Virus record (IMG/VR): IMGVR_UViG_3300021425_000249
Span: 1-20,020 of that record
Length of the DNA: 20,020 nt
Direction: 5' to 3' (one strand)
Source of the DNA: a virus
The position numbers and the translations under genes are program-made. A model generated the notes under the pieces. The model did no database searches. It was not told where the DNA came from and was given only the letters and a program-made list of their open reading frames with translations. Shown one piece after another: positions 7,112 to 12,400 of this stretch. Positions within the stretch are counted from its first letter, which is position 1. Each line of letters begins with the position of its first letter.

Positions 7112-7321
7112 ATGAAACCAGCAGTCCTTATTGCCTGCCTATCTCCAATAGCAATAATATGGATTGTGATGAAACTTACATTATGGTTATCTGCTACTAA
7201 TACGGAACGAAAGTATGTCGCAGGAGAAAAATATAGAGTCAGAGGACCCTACGTGGCAGATGCATATGCAGACGTTGATGAAGAGGAAGAGGAGTATGGA
7301 GATCGCACAGATTATAAATGA
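7112..7321 (+). CDS. Small membrane protein with acidic tail (69 aa)
   Basis: Residues 4-27 (AVLIACLSPIAIIWIVMKLTLWL) form one membrane helix. The C-terminal part is strongly acidic (ADVDEEEEEYGDRTDYK). AAGGAG precedes the ATG at a suitable distance. The Glu-rich codons double as the ribosome site (GAAGAGGAG) for the next gene, which starts inside this one. Function unknown. Confidence 0.72.
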   Translation: MKPAVLIACLSPIAIIWIVMKLTLWLSATNTERKYVAGEKYRVRGPYVADAYADVDEEEEEYGDRTDYK

Positions 7322-7442
7322 AGCACTGGAAGAATATTATGCTGAACAAGGAAAACCTGTTCCGAATTGGAGACAAAATAGAAATCCTGAGTGGTGGATA
7401 GAATATCTTAAGGAACTGGGACTTGACCCAGACAACTCATAG
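7296..7442 (+). CDS. Short hypothetical protein (48 aa)
   Basis: The frame is open from 7215, but ATG 7296 is preceded by GGAAGAGGAGT, an excellent ribosome site, and gives the coherent product MEIAQIINEALEEYYAEQGK ... WWIEYLKELGLDPDNS. The longer start would place an unlikely Lys/Met-rich stretch in front. It is a helical, acidic protein with a WW pair. It overlaps the preceding gene by 26 bases; the -35 of the next promoter lies in its last codons. Confidence 0.7.
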   Translation: MEIAQIINEALEEYYAEQGKPVPNWRQNRNPEWWIEYLKELGLDPDNS

Positions 7443-7451
7443 TGCTATAAT
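7423..7451 (+). promoter_or_regulatory. Sigma70 promoter TTGACC-17-TATAAT
   Basis: The -35 TTGACC (7423-7428), a 17-base spacer and TATAAT (7446-7451) preceded by TGC make one of the two best sigma70 promoters in the window. The ATG at 7474 is 22 bases after the -10. Confidence 0.85.
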
Positions 7452-7473
7452 ACCATTACACAAAAACCTTATC

Positions 7474-7671
7474 ATGGATTACAAACCTTATTCACCAGAG
7501 TGGCATCGTAAAAGATACCTGAAAGAAGCACTGGATAAGTATTTTGATGACTACATTGAGAATGAAGTCATTTGCGGTGACCTGATGGATATTCTTTCGG
7601 CAAGAATGTCTGCTGCTGTGGATGAAGTGAATAAGGTGATGGATCTTAAAGATAAACTCAAATATAATTGA
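7474..7671 (+). CDS. Small helical hypothetical protein (65 aa)
   Basis: ATG 7474 lies just after a strong promoter, so a start within the promoter (7423) is excluded. The product MDYKPYSPEWHRKRYLKEAL ... NEVICGDLMDILSARMSAAVDEVNKVMDLKDKLKYN is predicted all-helical, with a basic N-terminal half and a leucine/methionine-spaced C-terminal helix that might form a coiled coil. First gene of a new early transcription unit. Function unknown. Confidence 0.75.
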   Translation: MDYKPYSPEWHRKRYLKEALDKYFDDYIENEVICGDLMDILSARMSAAVDEVNKVMDLKDKLKYN

Positions 7672-7678
7672 ATATACT

Positions 7679-7686
7679 GTTAAATA
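7679..7686 (+). promoter_or_regulatory. Late-promoter-like octamer GTTAAATA
   Basis: Same octamer as at 2592, followed here by GAAC, 23 bases before ATG 7710. The region around it is AT-rich, which lowers the weight of the match. Confidence 0.35.
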
Positions 7687-7709
7687 GAACACAACTTTGT
7701 TTTATTACA

Positions 7710-7874
7710 ATGGATCCTAAAGAAAACTCTGAGATATTGTGGCAACTTCATAGCATAGGACAAAAACTTGACAGTGACTATAAATTATCTCATTATTGCG
7801 TATCGGATAGAACTACTCAATGTGGGAGATATGTAATAGAATATAATTATAAAAAAAAGAATGAAAAAGAATGA
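7710..7874 (+). CDS. Short hypothetical protein (54 aa)
   Basis: The ATG at 7710 starts MDPKENSEILWQLHSIGQKL and the product ends with a lysine-rich tail (YKKKNEKE). The open frame reaches back to 7668, but that would require a TTG start upstream of the late-like octamer. It overlaps the next start by 14 bases. Two cysteines (HYCVSDRTTQC) are spaced seven residues apart; no known motif. Function unknown. Confidence 0.65.
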   Translation: MDPKENSEILWQLHSIGQKLDSDYKLSHYCVSDRTTQCGRYVIEYNYKKKNEKE

Positions 7875-8274
7875 TACTGTAGAATATCTTGGATGTTCTG
7901 ATGAACAAGTCAGATGGGGAAACAATGATGACCCTAAATCATTTCTTATTGTTGGAACAGAATATAAAATTGAAAAGGTAGATGTTCATAGGCAACATAC
8001 AAAAATCAAATTATATAATAAGATGGGATGGTTCAACTCAGTCTGCTTCAGATTAGTGGAAACTGAGTTAAATACTTATTCCAACTATGAGACAGACATG
8101 GACCCATCTGATATACAACTTGAAAGCACTGCAAAGATGTTTGAGTATGAAAAGTTATCGCGGGAAATTGAAAACTGTGATGACGTAGATGCTCTCAAGC
8201 AATTGGCAAGATCTTTCGTTAAACTTTATCTTAAGCATCAAGAAGTTGCTGCAAATGTTATTAAAATGAAATGA
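7861..8274 (+). CDS. Conserved-type cyanophage hypothetical protein
   Basis: 137 residues. The N-terminal half (about 1-68) reads as a small beta-barrel of SH3/KOW type (NDTVEYLGCSDEQ, SFLIVGTEYKIEKVDV, TKIKLYNKMGWFNSVCFRLVE). The C-terminal part (about 95-137) is a helical pair, SREIENCDDVDALKQLARSF and LYLKHQEVAANVIKMK, a tail I remember from many cyanophage small proteins. The beta-barrel suggests binding to nucleic acid or protein, but no catalytic residues are visible. ATGA overlap with the following gene. Confidence 0.8.
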   Translation: MKKNDTVEYLGCSDEQVRWGNNDDPKSFLIVGTEYKIEKVDVHRQHTKIKLYNKMGWFNSVCFRLVETELNTYSNYETDMDPSDIQLESTAKMFEYEKLSREIENCDDVDALKQLARSFVKLYLKHQEVAANVIKMK

Positions 8275-8483
8275 ACCTGATTCAACCAACTGACCCGAGG
8301 TATTTCACCGAAACTTCAAGTGAACCTTATGATCGACATCATTATAAGGTAATCAGAACCACAGGTGAACATGTTGTGGTAGAATCGTGGGAGCAAGTGC
8401 AATCAATCTGGTGGAACAGTCCACCACACTTTCTCTCACACATTGAAGTGCTAGATAAAAAGGAGACCAAAGGATTTAAATGA
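8271..8483 (+). CDS. Small hypothetical protein (70 aa)
   Basis: The ATG overlaps the stop of the preceding gene (ATGA) and its own stop is overlapped by the next start. The product has strands HHYKVIRTTGEHVVVESW and a helix-like segment EQVQSIWWNS, with a basic end. It resembles conserved short cyanophage proteins, but I can assign no function. Confidence 0.78.
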   Translation: MNLIQPTDPRYFTETSSEPYDRHHYKVIRTTGEHVVVESWEQVQSIWWNSPPHFLSHIEVLDKKETKGFK

Positions 8484-8950
8484 GTGTTCAGTTTCGTAAG
8501 CATCGGGTGTTTCGTGAGACTCCCGATGTTGTTTTCTATGATATTAGTGTAGATGATTCAAACGCATCTGATCTTGTGGTACACGAAGGACCGGCAGTAT
8601 CACCACCAGATGATGTCATCGGTGCAAAACAGTTCTACATCCACCATCATCAAGTGGACCATAATCGTGTCCTCTCAGGTGAAAGAACGTTTGAACTTGT
8701 GAACTTTGATTGGAAGTTTCCCTATCACATTGTTCACATGAATCGTAAGAGTGGAGCACTGGTAGTGCCCATCGGAACTTATCATCGTAGCATCTCAGGT
8801 GAACAAGGTTCGATCGTAATCAATCAGGCAGTCCGAGACGATGAGTTTAATCCAGACACAGAGTTTATTCCTGTGAGTGCTGGAAACAACCCAGAACTTT
8901 ACCGGGTTCTTGTCCATGAACAACCTGTAATTCACGAGATAGGAGAGTAA
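8480..8950 (+). CDS. Cupin-fold protein
   Basis: 156 residues. The two cupin motifs are visible: motif 1 around HHHQVDHNRVLSGERTFELV (H55-H57, H61, G67) and motif 2 PIGTYHRSISG (P97, G99, H102). A beta-barrel with a metal held by these histidines is expected. Cupins include sugar isomerases, dioxygenases and small-molecule binding proteins; the substrate cannot be read from the sequence. The start ATG overlaps the previous stop. The gene is somewhat richer in GC and host-like codons than its neighbours. It is followed one base later by another ATG with a good ribosome site (AGGAG). Confidence 0.75.
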   Translation: MSVQFRKHRVFRETPDVVFYDISVDDSNASDLVVHEGPAVSPPDDVIGAKQFYIHHHQVDHNRVLSGERTFELVNFDWKFPYHIVHMNRKSGALVVPIGTYHRSISGEQGSIVINQAVRDDEFNPDTEFIPVSAGNNPELYRVLVHEQPVIHEIGE

Positions 8951-8951
8951 A

Positions 8952-9143
8952 ATGCATGATTTTCTAGACAATTTGGGTGCACAACAGTATGAAAAAATAA
9001 TGGAGAGAAATGCCACCAAGGAAGAAATCACCAACACCTGCGAAGAAACCTACGGCAAAGAAAAGTGCCACGAAGAAACCTATTACGACTCCCAAAGCGA
9101 AGGCAAAGAATTCCAAACCAAAACGGAAGAAACTTCCACCTGA
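8952..9143 (+). CDS. Short protein, first of three genes overlapping in three frames
   Basis: 63 residues. AGGAGAGTAAA precedes the ATG, one of the better ribosome sites here, so initiation at 8952 is likely. The first 20 residues (MHDFLDNLGAQQYEKIMERN) look like ordinary protein. From 9010 the frame runs antiphase to the K/P-rich gene and becomes Glu/Thr/Cys-rich, as expected of an overprinted frame. The C-terminal two thirds may be a by-product, or the gene may once have been longer or ended sooner. Confidence 0.5.
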   Translation: MHDFLDNLGAQQYEKIMERNATKEEITNTCEETYGKEKCHEETYYDSQSEGKEFQTKTEETST

Positions 9144-9300
9144 AGAAATGCACCCATTTCCAACATTTCCATATCGTTTAGAATATCAAGATGGAAACGA
9201 CACCAGAGTCTGTCACTTCGAATGTGAAGAACACAGAACCAAACACATCCAACGATATAAACTCCGAAAGGGAAAATACTTCATCGACAACTTTACCTAA
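9010..9300 (+). CDS. Basic Lys/Pro/Ala-tailed conserved-type protein (96 aa)
   Basis: Residues 1-43 are a histone H1-like disordered tail made of Lys, Pro, Ala and Thr (PTPAKKPTAKKSATKK and similar). Residues about 47-96 are a compact domain, HPFPTFPYRLEYQDGNDTRV, CHFECEEHRTKHIQRYKLRK, ending KYFIDNF, with a CHFEC...EEH cluster. Nucleic-acid binding by the basic tail is plausible; the globular part is familiar from cyanophages but without known function. The start has GGAGAG just upstream. It overlaps the neighbouring genes by 134 and 110 bases in different frames. Confidence 0.78.
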   Translation: MPPRKKSPTPAKKPTAKKSATKKPITTPKAKAKNSKPKRKKLPPEEMHPFPTFPYRLEYQDGNDTRVCHFECEEHRTKHIQRYKLRKGKYFIDNFT

Positions 9301-9433
9301 GGATCCTATCATCCCCTCCCTAATGTTCCTGGGAGTGATACTTGCCACATTGTGCGTGATTGTGTTAGGATACTTCAAAGGTAATATGCATCTCCTCACT
9401 ACACTTAAAAACGCAAAGGAATTTTATGGCTGA
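9191..9433 (+). CDS. Small membrane protein, third of the overlapping set (80 aa)
   Basis: The first 37 residues are Thr/Ser/Asn/Glu-rich and overprint the preceding gene; then DPIIPSLMFLGVILATLCVIVLGYFKG... gives one clear membrane helix lying after the preceding stop at 9300, where the sequence would otherwise be an unexplained gap. The ATG at 9191 is the only ATG upstream of the helix; its ribosome site is weak, and a GTG at 9224 is an alternative. It overlaps the next gene by eight bases. Confidence 0.65.
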   Translation: METTPESVTSNVKNTEPNTSNDINSERENTSSTTLPKDPIIPSLMFLGVILATLCVIVLGYFKGNMHLLTTLKNAKEFYG

Positions 9434-9578
9434 CACTGAGAAAAAACAGTTTGTAAACTCCAAAGGTGATACTTGGGAGTATGAAGAGACTGAAGAAATG
9501 CGGAAGGCAGTAGAACGACTGCATCAAACTATCCGAGAACTTGAAGCAAAAGCACCTGATTATGGAGTAGGTAAGTGA
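9426..9578 (+). CDS. Short hypothetical protein (50 aa)
   Basis: The ATG lies inside the last codons of the previous gene, with AAAGGAA as ribosome site. The product MADTEKKQFVNSKGDTWEYE ... KAVERLHQTIRELEAKAPDYGVGK ends in a predicted amphipathic helix with heptad-like spacing (V, L, I, L). Function unknown. Its stop TGA overlaps the GTG of the next gene. Confidence 0.75.
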   Translation: MADTEKKQFVNSKGDTWEYEETEEMRKAVERLHQTIRELEAKAPDYGVGK

Positions 9579-9721
9579 AAGAAAGAGTCACTCCCGAAAC
9601 ATATAAAAAAATGAATGAAGAATTTGAAGAGGAGGGCACTCCTTTTAGAATTATTATTCCTACTCAAGAACAAATAGATCAATGTTTAAATCAAGAAAAT
9701 CATGAAACTACTAACACTTGA
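9575..9721 (+). CDS. Short acidic hypothetical protein, GTG start (48 aa)
   Basis: GTG 9575 overlaps the preceding stop as GTGA, a classic coupling signal. The product is MKERVTPETYKKMNEEFEEE... ending QCLNQENHETTNT. An internal ATG at 9611 is the alternative. The next gene's ATG lies 20 bases before this stop. Function unknown. Confidence 0.62.
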   Translation: MKERVTPETYKKMNEEFEEEGTPFRIIIPTQEQIDQCLNQENHETTNT

Positions 9722-9905
9722 AGATTATCAAAAGGCAGGAGAAGAATTCTGGCCAAAGTATTGGTATGTTGCCAAAGAACTGGGAGAAAATGCTAAACCA
9801 GAAGACGTGCTAAAAGTTATGGAAGCAGTTGGTGGTCTTGCACTGAAACTTAAACTTGAAGAGAAACTTCCTCCATTTGGATTTAACAAAAAAGATAATG
9901 ATTGA
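9702..9905 (+). CDS. Small helical hypothetical protein (67 aa)
   Basis: Product MKLLTLEDYQKAGEEFWPKY ... ENAKPEDVLKVMEAVGGLALKL, ending PPFGFNKKDND. Predicted three short helices, no membrane segment. The pattern is familiar from cyanophage accessory regions, with no function known. It overlaps both neighbours (20 bases upstream, eight bases downstream). Confidence 0.78.
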   Translation: MKLLTLEDYQKAGEEFWPKYWYVAKELGENAKPEDVLKVMEAVGGLALKLKLEEKLPPFGFNKKDND

Positions 9906-10188
9906 AACATCTGCAAAATCTAAACTCTCCACCTCTTTTGGTGGTACTGTAGAAAAAAATATCCCTGAGGATGTTGAATGGATTGATGATGTCTTTTACA
10001 TTAAAAAGACACGTTTTGGACTTTATACGTCTATCCTAAAAGAACCTCTTGGGCAACATTTCATCACAGGACCCACATATGAAGCAGTGCTGACTGTTTC
10101 TAGATGGCATCTTAAGGCATTGCAAGATGGTTCCCTTGAAGATTATACTAGAGTGGTAAATAGTGGTGTTGTTGGTGGTAAACTCTAA
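9898..10188 (+). CDS. Hypothetical protein (96 aa), end of gene chain
   Basis: ATG 9898 overlaps the previous stop; the longer open frame to 9856 would need a non-ATG start. The sequence alternates beta strands (DDVFYIKKTRFGLYTSIL, GQHFITGPTYEAVLTVSRWH) with a helix (LKALQDGSLEDYTRV), suggesting a small alpha/beta fold. A strong terminator follows 40 bases downstream, so this is the last gene of the unit. Function unknown. Confidence 0.78.
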   Translation: MIETSAKSKLSTSFGGTVEKNIPEDVEWIDDVFYIKKTRFGLYTSILKEPLGQHFITGPTYEAVLTVSRWHLKALQDGSLEDYTRVVNSGVVGGKL

Positions 10189-10227
10189 ATAATAATGCTT
10201 TTGTTTGTGGTTATTCAGAAGCACAGT

Positions 10228-10252
10228 AAAGAGGTCGCAAGACCTCTTTTTT
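10228..10252 (+). terminator. Strong Rho-independent terminator
   Basis: AAAGAGGTC pairs with GACCTCTTT (nine pairs) across the stable tetraloop GCAA, and the T run continues to 10252. The best terminator in the window; it ends the unit that includes 9898-10188. Confidence 0.93.
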
Positions 10253-10260
10253 AATAAATA
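10253..10260 (+). promoter_or_regulatory. Late-promoter-like octamer AATAAATA
   Basis: AATAAATA followed by GTAG directly abuts the terminator and lies 24 bases before ATG 10285. Transcripts beginning a few bases later would start inside the right arm of the inverted repeat. Confidence 0.6.
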
Positions 10261-10326
10261 GTAGTAACCACAAACAAAAAGCAGATGGAAGAACTAATCA
10301 AGGGCTTATAGTCCTTTGATGCTGGT

Positions 10327-10653
10327 GTGCCAGATCCTAGTGAATTTATGGATTGTAAATGGCATCCACCAAAGGGACATATGGAAGGTTTCGTATTTAC
10401 TGATGAAATGCGAAGAAAGATGAGTGTAGCAGCAAAGAAAAGAGAACCATTCTTTCTTGGTAAAACTCACACAAAAGAGGTTAGAAATAAGTTAAGTAAA
10501 CTATATAAAGGTAAACCATTTGTTGGTGAACACAATAGTCACAAAGGAACTAAATGGTGGAATGATGGACAAATTAACAAACGTAGTGTAGAATGTCCTG
10601 GTAAAGACTTCGTTCCTGGTAGAATACCACTAGGACCATATAAAAGGAGGTGA
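10327..10653 (+). CDS. NUMOD3-type protein, probable homing-endonuclease remnant (GTG start)
   Basis: 108 residues from GTG 10327. It carries NUMOD3-like DNA-binding repeats (FTDEMRRKMSVAAKKR; GKTHTKEVRNKLSKLYKGK) and a C-terminal KWWNDGQINKRSVECPGKD element of the type found at the end of phage HNH and GIY-YIG homing endonucleases. No nuclease domain is present, so it looks like the DNA-binding tail of a decayed endonuclease or a captured free-standing binder. In the same frame, ATG 10285 (MEELIKGL) is followed by an amber TAG at 10309, then SFDAGV joins straight into this product. The ATG is well placed behind the late promoter, so either the gene is broken by the amber codon, or the codon is read through, or translation starts at the GTG. 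Confidence 0.7.
   Translation: MPDPSEFMDCKWHPPKGHMEGFVFTDEMRRKMSVAAKKREPFFLGKTHTKEVRNKLSKLYKGKPFVGEHNSHKGTKWWNDGQINKRSVECPGKDFVPGRIPLGPYKRR
10645..10650 (+). promoter_or_regulatory. Near-full-length Shine-Dalgarno AAAGGAGGTGAT
   Basis: The stretch 10643-10654 matches the anti-SD at the 3' end of 16S rRNA over about twelve bases. The annotated-style GTG 10650 overlaps it; ATT 10659 lies at the ideal eight-base distance from AGGAGG. This site decides, or confuses, the start of the following gene. Confidence 0.6.
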
Positions 10654-10838
10654 TTGTCATTTACGAAGAATTAAATTGCTTTGAGGAAGCATTGAAACAC
10701 TTTGGCACCAGAGTAGAAGTAATCACTGCTATGGAAATGTCTAAACGTATTTCTGCAGAAGATGCATACCAGATGATTAAGGATGAACTTAAAGAAGTGA
10801 AAAAGTGTCGTAAAGAGTTTAAGAAAGATGGATGCTGA
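10650..10838 (+). CDS. Small helical hypothetical protein with non-ATG start (up to 62 aa)
   Basis: The frame MIVIYEELNCFEEALKHFGT ... AEDAYQMIKDELKEVKKCRK, ending KKDGC, is helical and charged. No ATG exists before codon 28 (10731). GTG 10650 is inside the Shine-Dalgarno itself; ATT 10659 is better spaced. Either rare start would give nearly the same protein. The ATG of the next gene is 11 bases before its stop. Function unknown. Confidence 0.62.
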   Translation: MIVIYEELNCFEEALKHFGTRVEVITAMEMSKRISAEDAYQMIKDELKEVKKCRKEFKKDGC

Positions 10839-11010
10839 TGATGGTCTGAAAGTACATCAAAATGATGATGGAACATTCAGTTTAGAATGGGACAAAGAAG
10901 ATCCCAAATGGAGTTTTCTGAATGGAATGACATCCAAAGAAATCGTTGCTATTATTGAACAAGCAGTAATGGAGGATTACTCTAATGTCGAACATAACAG
11001 AGGCGACTAA
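10828..11010 (+). CDS. Short acidic hypothetical protein (60 aa)
   Basis: MDADDGLKVHQNDDGTFSLE looks like a beta hairpin start (NDDGTFSLEWD), followed by the helix SKEIVAIIEQAVMED. AAGAAAG lies upstream. It overlaps both neighbours (11 bases upstream, 26 downstream). The pattern of a D/G hairpin and short helix is common in small cyanophage proteins; no function is known. Confidence 0.72.
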   Translation: MDADDGLKVHQNDDGTFSLEWDKEDPKWSFLNGMTSKEIVAIIEQAVMEDYSNVEHNRGD

Positions 11011-11125
11011 AGAAGATTGGGAAGATTTTTGGAATGAATTAGAATCTTCAGAAGAAGAAGATTTTGAAAAAACATGGAAAGAAATGGATGAAATTGAACC
11101 ACTTACACCGAGGACAACAAAATAA
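10985..11125 (+). CDS. Very acidic short protein (46 aa)
   Basis: ATG 10985 follows ATGGAGGATTACTCTA, which supplies a GGAGG ribosome site. The product MSNITEATKEDWEDFWNELE, then SSEEEDFEKTWKEMDEIEPL, has about one third Asp/Glu plus aromatic residues, reminiscent of DNA-mimic or adaptor peptides, which is only a compositional remark. Its stop TAA shares a base with the next ATG (TAATG), supporting a real gene. Confidence 0.68.
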   Translation: MSNITEATKEDWEDFWNELESSEEEDFEKTWKEMDEIEPLTPRTTK

Positions 11126-11349
11126 TGGCACTATCACAATCAGTTGAAGAATCACTTAAAGAAGCAGAATTAAATCTTCGTAATGCTCTTGCATATGCTG
11201 CAAGACAGGAACGTCCATTTGTTTGCAATGGTATTGCTGAAATGATACAAAAAATAGATTGTATGAGGCAAACTGATTCTATTTTTGATAAACTTGAAAA
11301 CCGTCAAGAAGGTGATTCTGGATTATTTGGTAACATGTTTAACGATTAA
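11125..11349 (+). CDS. Conserved-type cyanophage helical protein (74 aa)
   Basis: MALSQSVEESLKEAELNLRN followed by ALAYAARQERPFVC and an AEMIQKIDCM helix, then a short Gly/Asp-rich tail GDSGLFGNMFND. I remember near-identical N-terminal phrases in many cyanophage genomes, always as hypothetical proteins. Predicted two-helix hairpin with two cysteines. It starts on the previous stop (TAATG) and ends its gene chain. Confidence 0.8.
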   Translation: MALSQSVEESLKEAELNLRNALAYAARQERPFVCNGIAEMIQKIDCMRQTDSIFDKLENRQEGDSGLFGNMFND

Positions 11350-11383
11350 TCCCAAAGAAAATCTTAAATTTCTAGATAGTAGT

Positions 11384-11403
11384 AAATTCTAATGTTAGAA
11401 TTT
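11384..11403. repeat. 20-bp near-perfect palindrome
   Basis: AAATTCTAA (11384-11392) and TTAGAATTT (11395-11403) are separated by TG. It lies in the 74-base gap before the gene at 11424. It may be an operator or a weak hairpin; the two-base loop argues for a protein-binding dyad on DNA. Confidence 0.6.
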
Positions 11404-11423
11404 GAAAACATCGCAAGGGACTT

Positions 11424-11618
11424 ATGACACTTCCATCTCATGGCAGAAAACTCACTGAAAATGAAGAAAAAAGTATAGAAAATGCCGTGAGAGAGGCAGG
11501 GATTCAGCAAATTCATCCCGAAAAGATGGAAGCATTTGCAGAATCTATGGTGGAAAAACTTAAAGGAAATGCCACAAATGCCCAGGGTTGGCGCACTACA
11601 AGTGCTCTGAATGAGTAA
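11424..11618 (+). CDS. Small hypothetical protein (64 aa)
   Basis: AAGGGACTT precedes ATG 11424, a good ribosome site. The product MTLPSHGRKLTENEEKSIEN ... PEKMEAFAESMVEKLKGN ends with a polar tail GWRTTSALNE. Predicted helical and cytoplasmic. An 11-codon frame MLEFENIARDL (11392-11427) ends on its start codon (ATGA) and might be a coupled leader. Function unknown. Confidence 0.75.
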   Translation: MTLPSHGRKLTENEEKSIENAVREAGIQQIHPEKMEAFAESMVEKLKGNATNAQGWRTTSALNE

Positions 11619-11623
11619 TTAAC

Positions 11624-11631
11624 AATAAATA
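11624..11631 (+). promoter_or_regulatory. Late-promoter-like octamer AATAAATA before CP12
   Basis: AATAAATA followed by GTA, 26 bases before the CP12 ATG at 11658 and just after the preceding stop. The core AATAAATAGTA is the same as at 10253. Confidence 0.55.
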
Positions 11632-11657
11632 GTACAAAGCTTTACAAAAAACTTCAC

Positions 11658-11885
11658 ATGGAAAGTATCGAAAAGCATATTGAAAGAGATAAGGAAATCT
11701 TACATGATCCCACTGTCTCACCACAAATGCGTCGTCACATTGAAGGTGAACTGCACGATTTAGAAGAATATGCAGAACATCATAAGAAAGAAATTGAGGC
11801 AGGTGATCATCACGATCCATCATACCTTGAGTTGTTCTGTGATCAGAACCCATCAGAACCCGAATGTTTGATCTATGACGATTGA
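11658..11885 (+). CDS. cp12: CP12-like Calvin-cycle regulator
   Basis: 75 residues. The C-terminus LELFCDQNPSEPECLIYDD matches the CP12 signature: a cysteine pair with eight residues between (C61, C70) closing in (I/V)YDD. The helical core (MRRHIEGELHDLEEYAEHHKK) precedes it as in CP12. The N-terminal cysteine pair of plant and many cyanobacterial CP12s is absent. In the host, CP12 joins GAPDH and phosphoribulokinase into an inactive complex, with the C-terminal segment entering the GAPDH active site. Cyanophage CP12 is a known auxiliary metabolic gene thought to shut the Calvin cycle and push carbon to the pentose phosphate pathway for NADPH and nucleotides. It has its own late-like promoter and a terminator 28 bases after the stop, so it forms a single-gene unit. 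Confidence 0.82.
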   Translation: MESIEKHIERDKEILHDPTVSPQMRRHIEGELHDLEEYAEHHKKEIEAGDHHDPSYLELFCDQNPSEPECLIYDD

Positions 11886-11912
11886 GTGTGACAGTTGAAG
11901 AGGTGGCACACG

Positions 11913-11934
11913 GACTCTTAAGGGGTCTTTTTTT
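11913..11934 (+). terminator. Terminator after CP12
   Basis: GACTC (11913-11917) pairs with GGGTC (11923-11927), including one G-T pair, and seven T follow. The stem is short but the T run is the longest after a hairpin in this part; a promoter for the next unit begins seven bases later. Confidence 0.6.
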
Positions 11935-11940
11935 ATGCTC

Positions 11941-11957
11941 TATAATTACTATGTAAT
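11941..11957 (+). promoter_or_regulatory. Promoter with TATAAT and dyad ATTACTATGTAAT
   Basis: TATAAT (11941-11946) runs into ATTAC-TAT-GTAAT, then CAACGGA, as at 5242 and 13824. The ATG at 11972 follows 25 bases after the -10. No clear -35. Confidence 0.68.
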
Positions 11958-11971
11958 CAACGGATAACCCC

Positions 11972-12394
11972 ATGGGAACCCGCAGCAGAATCGGAATCCA
12001 ACTGGCAGACAACAGTGTTGTTTCGATTTATTCGCACTATGATGGATATCCTGAGTTCAATGGTCGTGTGTTGCGTGATCATTTTGACACTAAAGAAAAG
12101 GTAAAAGATCTCATCGACGGAGGAGACATCAGTTGCCTGTGGACAAATGCAGGTTGGAACAATGAAACTCTCCCTAAAATGGGTCCTCTTTATTACACCA
12201 TGCGTAATGAAACTCTGGAGAGCAATGCACCACGATATGATGAAAGCATCTTTGATTTTCTTGACAAGAAGAACAATGAAGAGTATGCTTACATCTGGAC
12301 GGTCAATAATAAGTGGGTCTGCACAAAGATGAATCAGTTTGATGATGATAAGCAACCTGAAAAGGTTGAGATCCCTGCCGGACCAGTTGCATAA
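11972..12394 (+). CDS. Conserved-type phage hypothetical protein (MGTRSRIGI family)
   Basis: 140 residues. The N-terminus MGTRSRIGIQLADNSVVSIY and SHYDGYPEFNGRVLRDHF is a phrase I recognise from many cyanophages and other phages, always unannotated. The middle has DLIDGGDISCLWT; the C-terminal part EEYAYIWTVNNKWVCTKM looks like paired strands with conserved tryptophans. No metal or nucleotide motif is visible. It has its own promoter and is followed by a GC hairpin, making a single-gene unit. Codon use is more GC-rich and host-like than the region before 11900. Confidence 0.85.
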   Translation: MGTRSRIGIQLADNSVVSIYSHYDGYPEFNGRVLRDHFDTKEKVKDLIDGGDISCLWTNAGWNNETLPKMGPLYYTMRNETLESNAPRYDESIFDFLDKKNNEEYAYIWTVNNKWVCTKMNQFDDDKQPEKVEIPAGPVA

Positions 12395-12400
12395 GTGGCA

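Larger units (their letters stand above)
10196..10283. repeat. Large inverted repeat enclosing a terminator and a late promoter
   Basis: The left arm 10196-10213 (TGCTTTTGTTTGTGGTTA) is complementary to the right arm 10265-10283 with a single extra A. Between them lie a perfect GCAA-loop terminator and AATAAATA. Read-through RNA could form a long stem whose right arm ends one base before the ATG at 10285. Confidence 0.88.

Noticed and set aside
10196-10330. tRNA gene
   Set aside because: The region folds well but lacks a T-loop GTTCAA-type box, D-loop and acceptor stem; a terminator inside an inverted repeat explains the folding.
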